Assembly (NCBI RefSeq): GCF_003002025.1
Contig: NZ_PVZB01000018.1
Span: 62,001-126,000 of the forward strand
Reading direction: 5' to 3'
Length of the DNA stretch: 64,000 bases
Origin: Paraburkholderia sp. BL25I1N1
GTDB taxonomy: Bacteria; Pseudomonadota; Gammaproteobacteria; Burkholderiales; Burkholderiaceae
Part shown: positions 10,101 to 18,956 of the stretch, one piece after another
Numbering within the stretch: position 1 is the first letter of the stretch
How the letters are laid out: every line of letters starts with the position of its first letter
Position numbers and translations under genes: made by a program
The notes under the pieces: model-generated
Seen by the model: only the letters and a program-made list of their open reading frames with translations
Databases searched by the model: none
What the model was told of the DNA's origin: nothing

Positions 10101-11026
10101 GCATCGACGGACTCTGGATCGGGCAGGTCGCCATGGCCGCGCTCATGAACGTCGCGTTTGCGTTTGCCGTCGGTTCGGCGTTGCTCGGCGCGTGGCTCGC
10201 GAAGGACGCCCAGCAGAAAATCTCGCCCGCGCGCCCCGCCTGGTTGCGCGCGCAACGGTCGATGCTGACGGCCACCGTGGTGCTGGTGCTCGCCGATCTC
10301 GGCTGGCTGCTGTATCAGGCGGCGTCGATGAGCGGTGTCGGGTTGCCGGCCGCCATCGGCGTGGTGCCGACGGTGCTGACGCAAACTCATGTCGGTTATG
10401 GCTGGAGCCTTGCGTTTGCCGGCGCGCTGGTGCTGCTCGGCACGGCCATGGCCAGCCATACGGGCATGCTGCGCAATGCGCTCCTGTGGCTCGCGGTGGT
10501 CGCGATCGCCGCCGGCAAGGCGTCGCTCGGTCACGCGGCGGATGCCGGCCCGGCCTCGGCTGCGATCGCCATGCAAACGCTGCACGTGCTCGTCACCAGC
10601 GTGTGGGGCGGTCTGGCGATGGCGGCAGGGCTCGCGGTGCTGCCGGCACTCGGTACCTCGACTGCACGCGGCATGTTGATCCGCACCGCGACTCAGGTGT
10701 CGAACGTCTCGGTGGTGGCGGTTGCGCTCGTGCTGCTCTCCGGCGTCTTCAACGCGGTGCGAGGTTCCGGCGGCTCGTTCGAGGCGATCGAACTCAGCAC
10801 GTGGGGCCATGTGCTGATGCTCAAGCTTGCGCTGGTCGGGCTCGCGCTCGTGCTCGGCGGACTCAACCGCTTTCTGGCGCTGCCGCGCCTGCGCCGCACG
10901 GCCTCGACAATGGACGCCCACACCTTCGTCAACGTGCTGTATCTGGAAGCGCTGGCGATGATCGGCGTGTTCGTCGCGGCGGCCGCGTTGTCGCATAGCG
11001 TGCCTGCGTTCGCCGCGCTCGGCTGA
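10097..11026 (+). CDS. copD: CopD-family copper transport membrane protein
   Basis: 309 residues with eight or so hydrophobic helices. His residues sit in membrane-proximal segments (QTHVGYGWSL, SLGHAADAG, TLHVLVTSVWGG, TWGHVLMLKL). The C-terminal half matches the CopD domain. With CopC it is thought to move copper from periplasm to cytoplasm, for supply or tolerance. It overlaps copC by 4 bp. No copper sensor gene is adjacent. Confident about the family, not about direction of transport. Confidence 0.88.
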   Translation: MSIDGLWIGQVAMAALMNVAFAFAVGSALLGAWLAKDAQQKISPARPAWLRAQRSMLTATVVLVLADLGWLLYQAASMSGVGLPAAIGVVPTVLTQTHVGYGWSLAFAGALVLLGTAMASHTGMLRNALLWLAVVAIAAGKASLGHAADAGPASAAIAMQTLHVLVTSVWGGLAMAAGLAVLPALGTSTARGMLIRTATQVSNVSVVAVALVLLSGVFNAVRGSGGSFEAIELSTWGHVLMLKLALVGLALVLGGLNRFLALPRLRRTASTMDAHTFVNVLYLEALAMIGVFVAAAALSHSVPAFAALG

Positions 11027-11135
11027 CACCGTGACGCGAGGTTATCCGCGAGGCGGGCTAGGTGGCACCTGAACAGCAACCGCGTCCTTAAGGATTCAGG
11101 TTCGCAACGTCTCGCAAGCGCGACATCGGCCGCAT

Positions 11136-11168
11136 AAAAAAGCGCCGCACAGCCAAAGCGTGCGGCGC
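11136..11168 (-). terminator. Rho-independent terminator after the DUF2158-like gene
   Basis: On the minus strand: 9-bp stem GCGCCGCAC / GTGCGGCGC with a 9-nt loop, then six T. Confidence 0.88.
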
Positions 11169-11204
11169 AATACACACGGTCGCCTGGCGGTGGCCAGCAA
11201 TCCG

Positions 11205-11447
11205 TTACTGCACTTTTGAGGCGGCGAGTACGTGGCTCGTCCGCTCCAGGGTCTCCTCCGGAAACATCTCCTGCTGCAACTCGCCGGTCTCGCTAAACCA
11301 CTGGCAGATCAGCCAGTTACCTGATGCGAATAGCACCCGGCCGCTCCAGGTGACGGTCATCGGACGGCCGCCTGACTTGAGTTTCAGGACGTCGCCCGCG
11401 CGAAACGTGGGTTTTGGCCGCCTCATGAGCCGCCTGGCCAATTGCAT
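11205..11447 (-). CDS. DUF2158 (YodC-like) small protein
   Basis: 80 residues from ATG 11447, which has GGAG 7 bases upstream; a second ATG at 11426 (MRRPKPTF) is also possible. The core FRAGDVLKLKSGGRPMTV...WLICQWFS resembles DUF2158, a small SH3-like beta-barrel family of unknown function. It lies 13 bp after the membrane-protein gene and is closed by a terminator, so the two are probably co-transcribed. Confidence 0.65.
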   Translation of the reverse strand: MQLARRLMRRPKPTFRAGDVLKLKSGGRPMTVTWSGRVLFASGNWLICQWFSETGELQQEMFPEETLERTSHVLAASKVQ

Positions 11448-11460
11448 GGCGAGGCTCCGC

Positions 11461-11763
11461 TTATTCGAGACCGAGCCGATGGCCGAGGATCGGCGCACAA
11501 AAGAGGGCGATGGCGCAGCCCGCCGCTTTGCCTTCCAGTTCGGCGCCCGCGGCGCGCGAGCCGTACATATGCGTCAGCAGATCGAACAGTTGCGGCAGGC
11601 AGTACACGATCGCGGCGCCGATGAAGCATTTCTCGACGACCGAGATGCGCCAGCCGCGTTCGAATGCGAGTGCCGCGCCGATGATGCGCAGGACGCCGAA
11701 CGCCACCAACGCGCCGACGGCGGCCTGTTCGCGGAGCAGATAGTCTGGCAGGAATTCGCCCAT
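11461..11763 (-). CDS. small membrane protein, unknown
   Basis: 100 residues from ATG 11763 (GGGGAAAT just upstream). About three hydrophobic segments are visible: AAVGALVAFGVLRIIGAALAF, CFIGAAIVYCLPQLFDLL and GCAIALFCAPILGH. I recognise no family. It is first of a two-gene unit with the DUF2158-like gene. An alternative upstream start at 11796 adds 11 residues. Confidence 0.6.
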   Translation of the reverse strand: MGEFLPDYLLREQAAVGALVAFGVLRIIGAALAFERGWRISVVEKCFIGAAIVYCLPQLFDLLTHMYGSRAAGAELEGKAAGCAIALFCAPILGHRLGLE

Positions 11764-12014
11764 GATTTCCCCGATGCATTTGTCGTTTGAATGCATTTGA
11801 GCAAAGAGCGGGCCATGTGTATGTGTGGTGTCGAACGGATGGCGTGAAAGCCTTTGTGGATAAGGCTTTGCAGGAATTTGAGCGGGTCTGGGAAGGGCGC
11901 GGAAAACGCCTGCTCGGATGGGTTCGGTCCGGGATGTTACGTTACTGCGACGGCCTGCGCGTCACGTCACCGTAACGCGCGGGCCGCATTGTCGATGCGG
12001 CCGCCGACGCAAAC

Positions 12015-12037
12015 AAAAACGCCGCCCACGGGCGGCG
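12015..12037 (-). terminator. Rho-independent terminator after dgoD
   Basis: On the minus strand: CGCCGCC / GGCGGCG stem with a 4-nt loop, then a T-run interrupted by G. Confidence 0.8.
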
Positions 12038-12050
12038 CTCCTTTACGCGA

Positions 12051-13199
12051 TTACCATTCGGCGACGCTGCCATCCTCATGGCGCCACACCGGATTGCGCC
12101 AGCGATGGCCGACCTTGGCCATCTCCCGCACTTTCTCCTCGTTGACCTCGATGCCGAGCCCCGGGCCTTGCGGAATCGACACGAAGCCGTCTTCGTATTT
12201 GAAGACTTCCGGGTTCCTGATGTAGTCGAGCAGGTCGTTGCCCTGGTTGTAGTGAATCCCGAGGCTCTGTTCCTGGATGAACGCGTTGTAGCTCACCGCA
12301 TCGATCTGCAGACACGTCGCCAGCGCGATCGGCCCGAGCGGGCAATGCAGCGCGAGCGCGACGTCGTAGGCTTCCGCCATCGACGCGATCTTGCGGCACT
12401 CGGTAATGCCGCCCGCGTGCGATGCGTCCGGCTGAATGATGTCGACGTAGCCGCCCGACAGAATGTGCTTGAAGTCCCAGCGCGAGTAAAGACGCTCGCC
12501 CAGCGCGATCGGCGTGTTGGTCTGATTGACGATGTCGCGCAACGCTTCGGCGTTCTCCGACAGCACGGGCTCTTCGATGAAGAGCAGCTTGTACGGGTCC
12601 AGTTCTTTCGCCAGCACCTTGGCCATCGGCTTGTGCACGCGGCCGTGGAAATCCACGCCGATGCCGATGTTCGGTCCGACTGCCTCGCGCACGGCCGCGA
12701 CGTTGTTGATGACGCCTTGCACCTTGTCGAAGGTGTCGATGATCTGCAACTCTTCCGAGCCGTTCATCTTCACCGCCTTGAAGCCGCGTTCGACCACGGC
12801 GCGCGCGTTATTGGCCACGTCGCTCGGACGGTCGCCGCCGATCCACGAATACACCTTGATCTTGTCGCGCACCTGGCCGCCGAGCAGCGCATGGACCGGC
12901 ACGCCATGGTGCTTGCCCTTGATGTCCCACAGCGCCTGGTCGACGCCGGCGATCGCGCTCATGGTGATCGGGCCGCCGCGATAGAAGCCCGAGCGGTACA
13001 TCACTTGCCAATGGTCTTCGATCAGAAGGGGGTCTTTGCCGATCAGATAGTCGGACAGTTCTTCAACCGCAGCCGCCACCGTATGCGCGCGGCCTTCGAC
13101 CACCGGTTCGCCCCAGCCGACGACGCCTTCGTCGGTTTCGATTTTCAGGAAGCACCAGCGCGGCGGAACGATGAAGGTTTCGAGCTTGGTGATTTTCAT
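12051..13199 (-). CDS. dgoD: D-galactonate dehydratase
   Basis: 382 residues, full length for DgoD in the enolase superfamily (mandelate racemase branch). It converts D-galactonate to 2-keto-3-deoxygalactonate in the De Ley-Doudoroff type pathway. Mg ligands D183, E209 and E235 and the catalytic bases H185 and H285 (LALHCPLGP) are all present at the positions known for the family. The ribosome site AAGGAG precedes the start. No kinase, aldolase or transporter of the pathway is nearby, so the rest of the route must be elsewhere. A GntR-type regulator gene is divergent, with a palindromic operator between them. Confidence 0.93.
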   Translation of the reverse strand: MKITKLETFIVPPRWCFLKIETDEGVVGWGEPVVEGRAHTVAAAVEELSDYLIGKDPLLIEDHWQVMYRSGFYRGGPITMSAIAGVDQALWDIKGKHHGVPVHALLGGQVRDKIKVYSWIGGDRPSDVANNARAVVERGFKAVKMNGSEELQIIDTFDKVQGVINNVAAVREAVGPNIGIGVDFHGRVHKPMAKVLAKELDPYKLLFIEEPVLSENAEALRDIVNQTNTPIALGERLYSRWDFKHILSGGYVDIIQPDASHAGGITECRKIASMAEAYDVALALHCPLGPIALATCLQIDAVSYNAFIQEQSLGIHYNQGNDLLDYIRNPEVFKYEDGFVSIPQGPGLGIEVNEEKVREMAKVGHRWRNPVWRHEDGSVAEW

Positions 13200-13489
13200 G
13201 GTGTGCGTCTCCTTTGTCGGCCGGAGTTAGTGCTTTTGCGCTTACTCCGGCCCCATGCGAAGCATCGGCCTTAGGCGTCTGCGAACTATTTCGAGGATTC
13301 ACATGCTACATCAAAAGCACACTTAAGTACTATTAATAGTACTATTGGCCAGATAGTGGCAACACCCGCATCTCGGCACGGCGTTGTCGAAGCAGGGATC
13401 TCACGGCTGAGATGAGATGCCGGATAATCGCGCTCGTTCCGGCCTCGGTTCCCGTATCAATAGCGCTGCAAGGCCGCTAGGAGAAAGCT
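13200..13489. other. dgoD / GntR divergent control region
   Basis: 290 bp holding the palindrome at 13326-13343. On the dgoD strand, TTGCCA (13357-13362) could be a -35 element, with the -10 falling inside the palindrome. No gene seen. Confidence 0.5.
13326..13343. promoter_or_regulatory. 18-bp perfect palindrome, probable GntR-family operator
   Basis: AGTACTATTAATAGTACT is perfectly self-complementary. It contains overlapping TAGTACTA-like half sites, compatible with the GTnnnAC core of FadR-subfamily GntR operators. It lies in the dgoD/GntR intergenic region and overlaps the expected dgoD -10. That the neighbouring GntR protein binds here is inference. Confidence 0.7.
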
Positions 13490-14167
13490 ATTCAGCACGA
13501 TCTGCATGGGCGTGTCGCCCATCGGCTGGCGACCGCGATTCTGCGCGGCGACTACGCGCCTGATTCGATCCTGCCGCGCGAAGCGGAGTTGATGGAAGCG
13601 TTCGGCGTGAGTCGCACGGTGTTGCGCGAGGCGTTGCGCACGTTGACTTCGAAAGGCTTGATCGAATCGCGTCCGCGCGTGGGGACGCGCGTGCGGCCGA
13701 AACGCGCGTGGAATCTGCTCGATGTGGACGTGCTCGACTGGTACTCGCGGGTCGCCGAGCCGATGGCGTTCGCGCTCAACCTGCAGGAAATGCGCGAGAT
13801 GATCGAGCCGTATGCCGCGAGTCTGGCGGCGGCTTCGCATACGGACGACACCTTCCACGCGCTCGCGGAGTCCCACGAAGCGATGGTGGCGGCGCGCAAT
13901 GTCGACGAATGGGTGCGAGCCGATCTGCAATTTCATTTGAGCGTGTTGACCGCGTGCAGCAATGAATTGCTGATTCCGCTCGGCACGCTGATCGAGCGCA
14001 CACTCGAAGCGCAACTGCGTCTGAATGCAAAACGCGCGGAGGTGTTCAATGCGTCGCTGGCCGAACATACGGCGGTGTTCGAAGCGATTCGCGATCGCGA
14101 CGCCGCGGCTGCGCGCGCGGCGATGGCGGCACTGCTGGGTGTGACGCGCGGGCGGATCGAAGGTTAG
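13490..14167 (+). CDS. GntR-family (FadR/FCD subfamily) regulator, probably of galactonate use; non-standard start
   Basis: An N-terminal winged helix (HGRVAHRLATAILRGDY, LPREAELMEAFGVSRTVLREALR, IESRPRVGTRVRP) and a C-terminal FCD domain with the usual ligand residues (ADLQFHLSVL, LAEHTAVFEAI). The first ATG/TTG (13589-13592) would cut away the first DNA-binding helices, yet the frame is open only back to a TAG at 13478-13480 and has no ATG, GTG or TTG before 13589. An ATT at 13490 lies six bases after AGGAG (13479-13483), so I place the start there. A frameshift or sequence error is the alternative. Likely a repressor of dgoD, released by a sugar acid. Confidence 0.75.
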   Translation: MQHDLHGRVAHRLATAILRGDYAPDSILPREAELMEAFGVSRTVLREALRTLTSKGLIESRPRVGTRVRPKRAWNLLDVDVLDWYSRVAEPMAFALNLQEMREMIEPYAASLAAASHTDDTFHALAESHEAMVAARNVDEWVRADLQFHLSVLTACSNELLIPLGTLIERTLEAQLRLNAKRAEVFNASLAEHTAVFEAIRDRDAAAARAAMAALLGVTRGRIEG

Positions 14168-14224
14168 TCGCGGGCGTCGCGCGCGGCCCATTGCGATGGC
14201 GACTAACCGGGTTAGCGCCGTGTC

Positions 14225-15763
14225 TCAATCCATCGCGGCATGCGCCACCGACGCGTCCGCCGCCTTATGCGCGGGGCGGATCAACAGCAGAAGCGGAATG
14301 ACTAGCAGCGTCGCCATGAACATCAGCTTGAAGTCGTTCAGATACGCGATCATCGACGCCTGCTGCGTGATCGACACGTTCAGCGCGGCCATGTCGAAAT
14401 TGGAGCCGGTAGTGAGCATCGGCTGGACGGCGGGGTTAAAGGGTGTGATGTTGGCCGCGAGGTCCGCATGCGAGACCTGCGTGTTGCGCGTCATCAGCGT
14501 TTGCACGATCGAAATGCCGATACTGCTGCCGATATTGCGCATCAGGCTATACGTTGCGGTGCCGTCCGCGCGCAGTTCCGGCGTGAGCGTCGAGAAAGTC
14601 AGCGCGCTCAGCGGCACGAACACGAGGCCGAGCCCAAAGCCCTGAATCACCCCGGGCCAGACAATGTCCGACGCCGACAGCACGATCGTGTATTGCATCA
14701 TCTGCCAGAGCGCGAACGCCGAGATCAGAAAGCCGGCGAGCAGCAGAAGCCGTGCGTCGATCCGCTTCAGCAGGCGCCCGGCGAGCAGCATGGCGACCAT
14801 CGTGCCCGCACCACTCGGCGCGGTGACGAGGCCGGTGGTCGCGACCGGATAGTTCATCAGGTTCTGCAACATGGGCGGCAGCAACGCGCGCGTCGCGTAC
14901 ATCACCGCGCCAATCACGAAGATGAAAAACGTCCCCGTGGCGAAGTTCGGGTCCTTCAGCAACTCATATTTGAAAAACGATTTCTTGCCGACCGTGGCCG
15001 TGTGCACGAGAAAGAACGCAAAGCTGATGGCCGCGAGCAAGGCTTCGATGACGATTTCGTTCGAGCCGAACCAATCGAGTTGCTCGCCGCGATCGAGCAT
15101 GGCCTGCAATGCGCCGATGGCGAGACCGAGCGTGGCGAAGCCGAACGCGTCGAACTTCGCATCGTGTTTCGGTTCGCGCGCGGGCAGGAAGGTCGCCACA
15201 CCGAACAGCGCGAACGCGCCGATCGGCACGTTGATGAAAAACACCCAGCGCCAGTTGTAGCTGTCGGTGAGCCAGCCGCCGAGCGTCGGCCCAAGAATCG
15301 GTCCGACCATCACGCCCATGCCCCAGACGGCCATGGCCTGCCCCTGCTTCTCGCGCGGGTTGATGTCGAGCAGGATGGACTGCGACAGCGGCACCAGCGA
15401 CGCGCCGAAAATCCCTTGCAGCAAACGCGATGCGACGATCTGCGTGAGCGTCTCCGACAACCCGCACAGCGCCGACGATACCGTGAAGCCGCCAATCGCG
15501 AAGATCAGCAGACGCTTGACGCTCAGCCGGTCGGACAACCAGCCGGTGAGCGGCGTGGCGATCGCCGCGGCGACGATGTACGAGGTCAGTACCCACGTGA
15601 TTTCATCCTGCGACGCGGACAGCGTGCCCTGCATATGCGGCAGCGCCACGTTGGCGATCGTGCTGTCGAGCGTCTGGATCAACGTCGCCAGCATGATCGA
15701 GACGGTGATCATCGGGCGGTTGAGCGGCGCGGCGGCGCGGGCCGCCGGGGTGTCGGAGGACAT
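14225..15763 (-). CDS. DHA2-family drug:H+ antiporter, EmrB/QacA type
   Basis: 512 residues and about 14 helices. Family motifs are visible: LDSTIANVALPHMQGTL in helix 1, TGWLSDRLSVKRLL after helix 2, the motif C-like GPILGPTLGGWL in helix 5 and WRWVFFINVPIG. These are typical of EmrB inner-membrane exporters, which normally work with an EmrA-type adaptor and an outer-membrane channel; neither is next to it. Divergent from a MarR gene, with a long palindrome at the promoter, so expression is probably repressed by that MarR protein. Confidence 0.9.
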   Translation of the reverse strand: MSSDTPAARAAAPLNRPMITVSIMLATLIQTLDSTIANVALPHMQGTLSASQDEITWVLTSYIVAAAIATPLTGWLSDRLSVKRLLIFAIGGFTVSSALCGLSETLTQIVASRLLQGIFGASLVPLSQSILLDINPREKQGQAMAVWGMGVMVGPILGPTLGGWLTDSYNWRWVFFINVPIGAFALFGVATFLPAREPKHDAKFDAFGFATLGLAIGALQAMLDRGEQLDWFGSNEIVIEALLAAISFAFFLVHTATVGKKSFFKYELLKDPNFATGTFFIFVIGAVMYATRALLPPMLQNLMNYPVATTGLVTAPSGAGTMVAMLLAGRLLKRIDARLLLLAGFLISAFALWQMMQYTIVLSASDIVWPGVIQGFGLGLVFVPLSALTFSTLTPELRADGTATYSLMRNIGSSIGISIVQTLMTRNTQVSHADLAANITPFNPAVQPMLTTGSNFDMAALNVSITQQASMIAYLNDFKLMFMATLLVIPLLLLIRPAHKAADASVAHAAMD

Positions 15764-15780
15764 GAATGAGCGGGGTCGTC

Positions 15781-15806
15781 GATATAGTAAGCATGCTTAG
15801 TATATC
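15781..15806. promoter_or_regulatory. 26-bp near-perfect palindrome, probable MarR operator
   Basis: The 26 bp starting GATATAG and ending TATATC are self-complementary apart from one G/G pair; the core is TAAGCATGCTTA. It lies between the divergent emrB-type and marR-type genes, and TACTAT on the exporter strand inside it could serve as -10. Length and position are typical of MarR-family operators. Confidence 0.75.
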
Positions 15807-15898
15807 GACTGCGCACGAGTCTGCCATCGGGAATTATGCGGAGCCTGAATACGCCCGTTTCAACGCTAATAAACAAAGGCCTTTCGTATAATCCGCCC

Positions 15899-16342
15899 AT
15901 GAAAACCCAACTCGAAGAGCGCTTCGGCTTTCTGATTTCCGACGTCGGTCGCCTGACAGGCAAGCGTTTCGACGATCTCGCGAAGTCGTCGGTCGACTTG
16001 ACGCGCGCGCAGTGCCGCGTGCTGGCCTATCTCGCGCACTACGGCGACACCAATCAGGCGCGGCTTGCGGACCTGCTCGAGGTCGCGCCGATCTCGGCGG
16101 GCCGTCTGCTGGATCGGATGGAAGAGGGCGGCTGGATCGAGCGGACGGCCAATCCGCAGGACCGCCGCGAGCGTCAGGTGAACATGACGCCGAAGGCCGA
16201 GCGCACACTCGGCAAGGCGCGCAAGGTCGGCGACGAAGTCGCGCTCGAAGCGCTCAACGGCTTCACCGATGAAGAAGCGAAGCAGTTGATCGCGTTGTTG
16301 CAGCGGGTGCGGGGGAATTTGAGCCGGTTGGTGGATCGGTGA
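15899..16342 (+). CDS. MarR-family transcriptional regulator
   Basis: 147 residues from ATG 15899. A winged helix-turn-helix is visible (TRAQCRVLAYLAHYGDTNQARLADLLEVAPISAGRLLDRMEEGGWIER), followed by the wing with the conserved Asp-Arg-Arg (PQDRRERQV). Helical ends form the dimer interface. Members repress adjacent efflux genes and respond to phenolic or other small ligands. Here the target is most likely the divergent exporter through the palindrome at 15781-15806, with autoregulation. An in-frame ATG at 15836 would overlap the promoter region and is less likely. Confidence 0.9.
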   Translation: MKTQLEERFGFLISDVGRLTGKRFDDLAKSSVDLTRAQCRVLAYLAHYGDTNQARLADLLEVAPISAGRLLDRMEEGGWIERTANPQDRRERQVNMTPKAERTLGKARKVGDEVALEALNGFTDEEAKQLIALLQRVRGNLSRLVDR

Positions 16343-16468
16343 CAGGCGGCGCGCGGCTGGTTGCGCGAGGTGTCGATTGCGCCGGCGCCGGCTTCAGGCC
16401 GTAGCTTCAAAGTCCGAAGGTCGGCGCAGCGCGTGCGGTTGACGGCACGCTTCGGCATGCCGTGCCGG

Positions 16469-16819
16469 CTACTTCGACTCGGGCGTCCCCGACGCTCCCG
16501 ACGGCGGCACCAGTTCGAAACACGCCGGCGGCGCGACGGACGTTCTCGTTTTTGCGTCGGTCTGCTGCGGGTCGATACATTTGAATGCGCTCTGATCGCG
16601 CTGGACGAAAATCGTGTCGGCTGACCCAGCGTTGCCGTGGGCGCCATTCACCACAGCCACGATCTTGTAGCCGTCCTGCAGCAGTGTGGAGAGCGTGGTT
16701 GCGCTGCTGCGCCACTGACTGTCGGGCGGTGTCTGAGCCTGAGCGGCGAATGCGGCCGTGCCGCTGAGACAAGCGATGGAAGCGGTAGCCGCGGCAATCG
16801 CGGCGGTGCGGAACGTCAT
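16469..16819 (-). CDS. small exported protein, unknown
   Basis: 116 residues from ATG 16819, preceded by a strong AAGGAGG. The signal peptide MTFRTAAIAAATASIACLSG ends at TAAFAAQA, so it is periplasmic or secreted. The mature part is short, with two Cys (FKCIDP and ACFELV) that could pair. The sequence DGYKIVAVVNG resembles small Burkholderia exported proteins without an assigned role. Downstream of tRNA-Met on the same strand, but separated by a terminator. Confidence 0.7.
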   Translation of the reverse strand: MTFRTAAIAAATASIACLSGTAAFAAQAQTPPDSQWRSSATTLSTLLQDGYKIVAVVNGAHGNAGSADTIFVQRDQSAFKCIDPQQTDAKTRTSVAPPACFELVPPSGASGTPESK

Positions 16820-16868
16820 CAAGAAACCTCCTTGAAGGTGCTGTAGTTGCAGTTCGGAAAGCCAAAAC

Positions 16869-16905
16869 AAAAAAGCCGCTGAACCTTGCGGATCAGCGGC
16901 TTTTT
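16869..16905 (-). terminator. Rho-independent terminator after tRNA-Met
   Basis: AAGCCGCTGA / TCAGCGGCTT stem, 10-nt loop; T-run on the minus strand and also a T-run on the plus strand, so it may act both ways. Confidence 0.85.
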
Positions 16906-16913
16906 CTTGCAAC

Positions 16914-16990
<77 letters not shown>

Positions 16991-17079
16991 GAAAGAAGCG
17001 AGATTATGCGGACGGCACCGGAGGCTGTCAACCCCCGGTGCACAACTTTTTCAAGAAGCCGTTACGTCCATCAGACGCG

Positions 17080-18738
17080 TCAATCCTTCGCGTAGATATC
17101 CGAGTCCTTGGTTTCCCGGACAAACAGCATGCCGATCACGAAGGTGACGAGCGCGATCACGATCGGATACCACAGCCCCGAAAAGATATTGCCCTTCGCC
17201 GCCACGATCGCGAAGGCGGTGGCCGGCAGGAAGCCGCCGAACCAGCCATTGCCGATGTGATACGGCAGCGACATCGACGTATAGCGGATGCGCGTCGGGA
17301 ACATCTCCACCAGCATCGCCGCGATCGGGCCGTAGACCATCGTCACGTAGATCATCATGATCGTCAGAATCACCACGGTCATTGGCCAGTTGATCTGCGT
17401 GGGATCGGCCTTCGGCGCATAACCGGCGGTCTTCAGCGTCGTCGCGAGAGTCTTGTCGAACGCCTTGCCTTGATCCTTGGCGTCCGCCGCCTTGCCGTCA
17501 TACGTGTTGACCACCGTATCGCCGACCTTGATCTCCGCCAGCGTGCCCGCCGGCGCGGCGACGTTCTCGTAGTTCAAACCGGCCTTCGAGAGCGCGCTCT
17601 TGGCGATGTCGCAGGAACTCGTGAACTTCGCGGTGCCGACCGGGTTGAACTGGAACGAGCACTCGTCCGGATTCGCGATCACGACGATCGGCGCCTTCGC
17701 GGTCGCCGCTTCCAGTGCCGGGTTGGTGTAGTGCGCGAGCGCCTTGAACAGCGGGAAATACGTGCACGCGGCGATCAGCAGGCCGGCCATGATGATCGGC
17801 TTGCGGCCGATACGATCCGACAGCGAGCCGAAGAACAGGAAGAACGGCGTGCCGATCAGGAGCGCGAGCGCGATCATGATGTTGGCGCTGCTGCCATCCA
17901 CCTTCAGCGTCTGCGTCAGGAAGAACAGCGTGTAGAACTGGCCGGTGTACCAGACTACGGCCTGGCCGGCGGTGAGGCCGATCAGCGCGAGAATCACGAT
18001 CTTCAGATTCTTCCACTGGCCGAAGGCTTCGGTCAGCGGCGCCTTGGAGGTCTTGCCTTCGGACTTGATGCGCTCGAACACCGGCGATTCGTGCAGTTGC
18101 AGACGAATCCACACCGACACGGCCAGCAGAAGGATCGAGACGATGAACGGAATGCGCCAGCCCCAGGCGCCGAACGCATCCTCACCCATTGCCGTGCGCA
18201 CGCCGAGAATCACCAGCAGCGACAGGAACAGGCCGAGTGTGGCGGTGGTCTGGATCCATGCCGTGTAGAAGCCGCGGCGTCCCGGCGGCGCATGTTCGGC
18301 CACGTAGGTGGCGGCGCCGCCATACTCGCCGCCGAGCGCGAGGCCTTGCAGCATCCGCATCGCGATGAAGATCACGGGCGATGCAAAGCCGATCGACGCG
18401 TAACCCGGCAGGAAGCCGACCAGGAACGTCGACAAGCCCATGATCACGATCGTTACGAGGAACGTGTACTTGCGCCCGACCATATCGCCGAGCCGGCCGA
18501 ACACGATCGCGCCGAACGGCCGGACCGCGAAGCCGGCCGCGAAGCTGAGCAGCGTGAAGATGAAGGCGGCTGTCGGATTGACGCCGGAGAAGAAGCTCTT
18601 GCTGATGAAGGCCGCCAGCGAGCCGGCCAGATAGAAGTCGTACCACTCGAAAACCGTACCCAGCGACGATGCGAAGATCACCCGCTTCTCTTCGCGCGTC
18701 ATCGGCACGTGCGAGATTTGCCCGCCAACGGTAGCCAT
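17080..18738 (-). CDS. MHS-family MFS transporter with a large periplasmic insertion
   Basis: 552 residues, about 100 longer than typical MHS members. MHS features are TVFEWYDFYLAGSL (helix 1), GRLGDMVGRK (loop 2-3), EYGGAATYVAEHAPPGRRGF and a second SLSDRIGRKP in loop 8-9. Helix 9 (~314-332) and helix 10 (~451-470) are separated by about 110 hydrophilic residues in the periplasmic loop. That insert has two Cys (C360, C376) able to form a disulphide and ends in a charged helical stretch. Substrate likely an organic acid or osmolyte but not readable. It lies 218 bp downstream of the TctDE-like pair on the same strand, so that pair may control it. Confidence 0.88.
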   Translation of the reverse strand: MATVGGQISHVPMTREEKRVIFASSLGTVFEWYDFYLAGSLAAFISKSFFSGVNPTAAFIFTLLSFAAGFAVRPFGAIVFGRLGDMVGRKYTFLVTIVIMGLSTFLVGFLPGYASIGFASPVIFIAMRMLQGLALGGEYGGAATYVAEHAPPGRRGFYTAWIQTTATLGLFLSLLVILGVRTAMGEDAFGAWGWRIPFIVSILLLAVSVWIRLQLHESPVFERIKSEGKTSKAPLTEAFGQWKNLKIVILALIGLTAGQAVVWYTGQFYTLFFLTQTLKVDGSSANIMIALALLIGTPFFLFFGSLSDRIGRKPIIMAGLLIAACTYFPLFKALAHYTNPALEAATAKAPIVVIANPDECSFQFNPVGTAKFTSSCDIAKSALSKAGLNYENVAAPAGTLAEIKVGDTVVNTYDGKAADAKDQGKAFDKTLATTLKTAGYAPKADPTQINWPMTVVILTIMMIYVTMVYGPIAAMLVEMFPTRIRYTSMSLPYHIGNGWFGGFLPATAFAIVAAKGNIFSGLWYPIVIALVTFVIGMLFVRETKDSDIYAKD

Positions 18739-18956
18739 ATGTCGTCTCCAATATTGATATGCACGCGGTTCGCCGGTAACGGCGTTCCCGTGAAACCGAT
18801 TATTGGAGTGGAAACTTACGGCGTACTGACGTGGCGGGGTGAATTTGCAGGCCTGGTCTGTGTTGTGGGTTTTCGCCCAACACGCGCCTATCTGGCGCCA
18901 AACCAGCCCAATTTGCGCTCAACGTATCTCAATATTGAGTCGGCGAATCGACGCAT

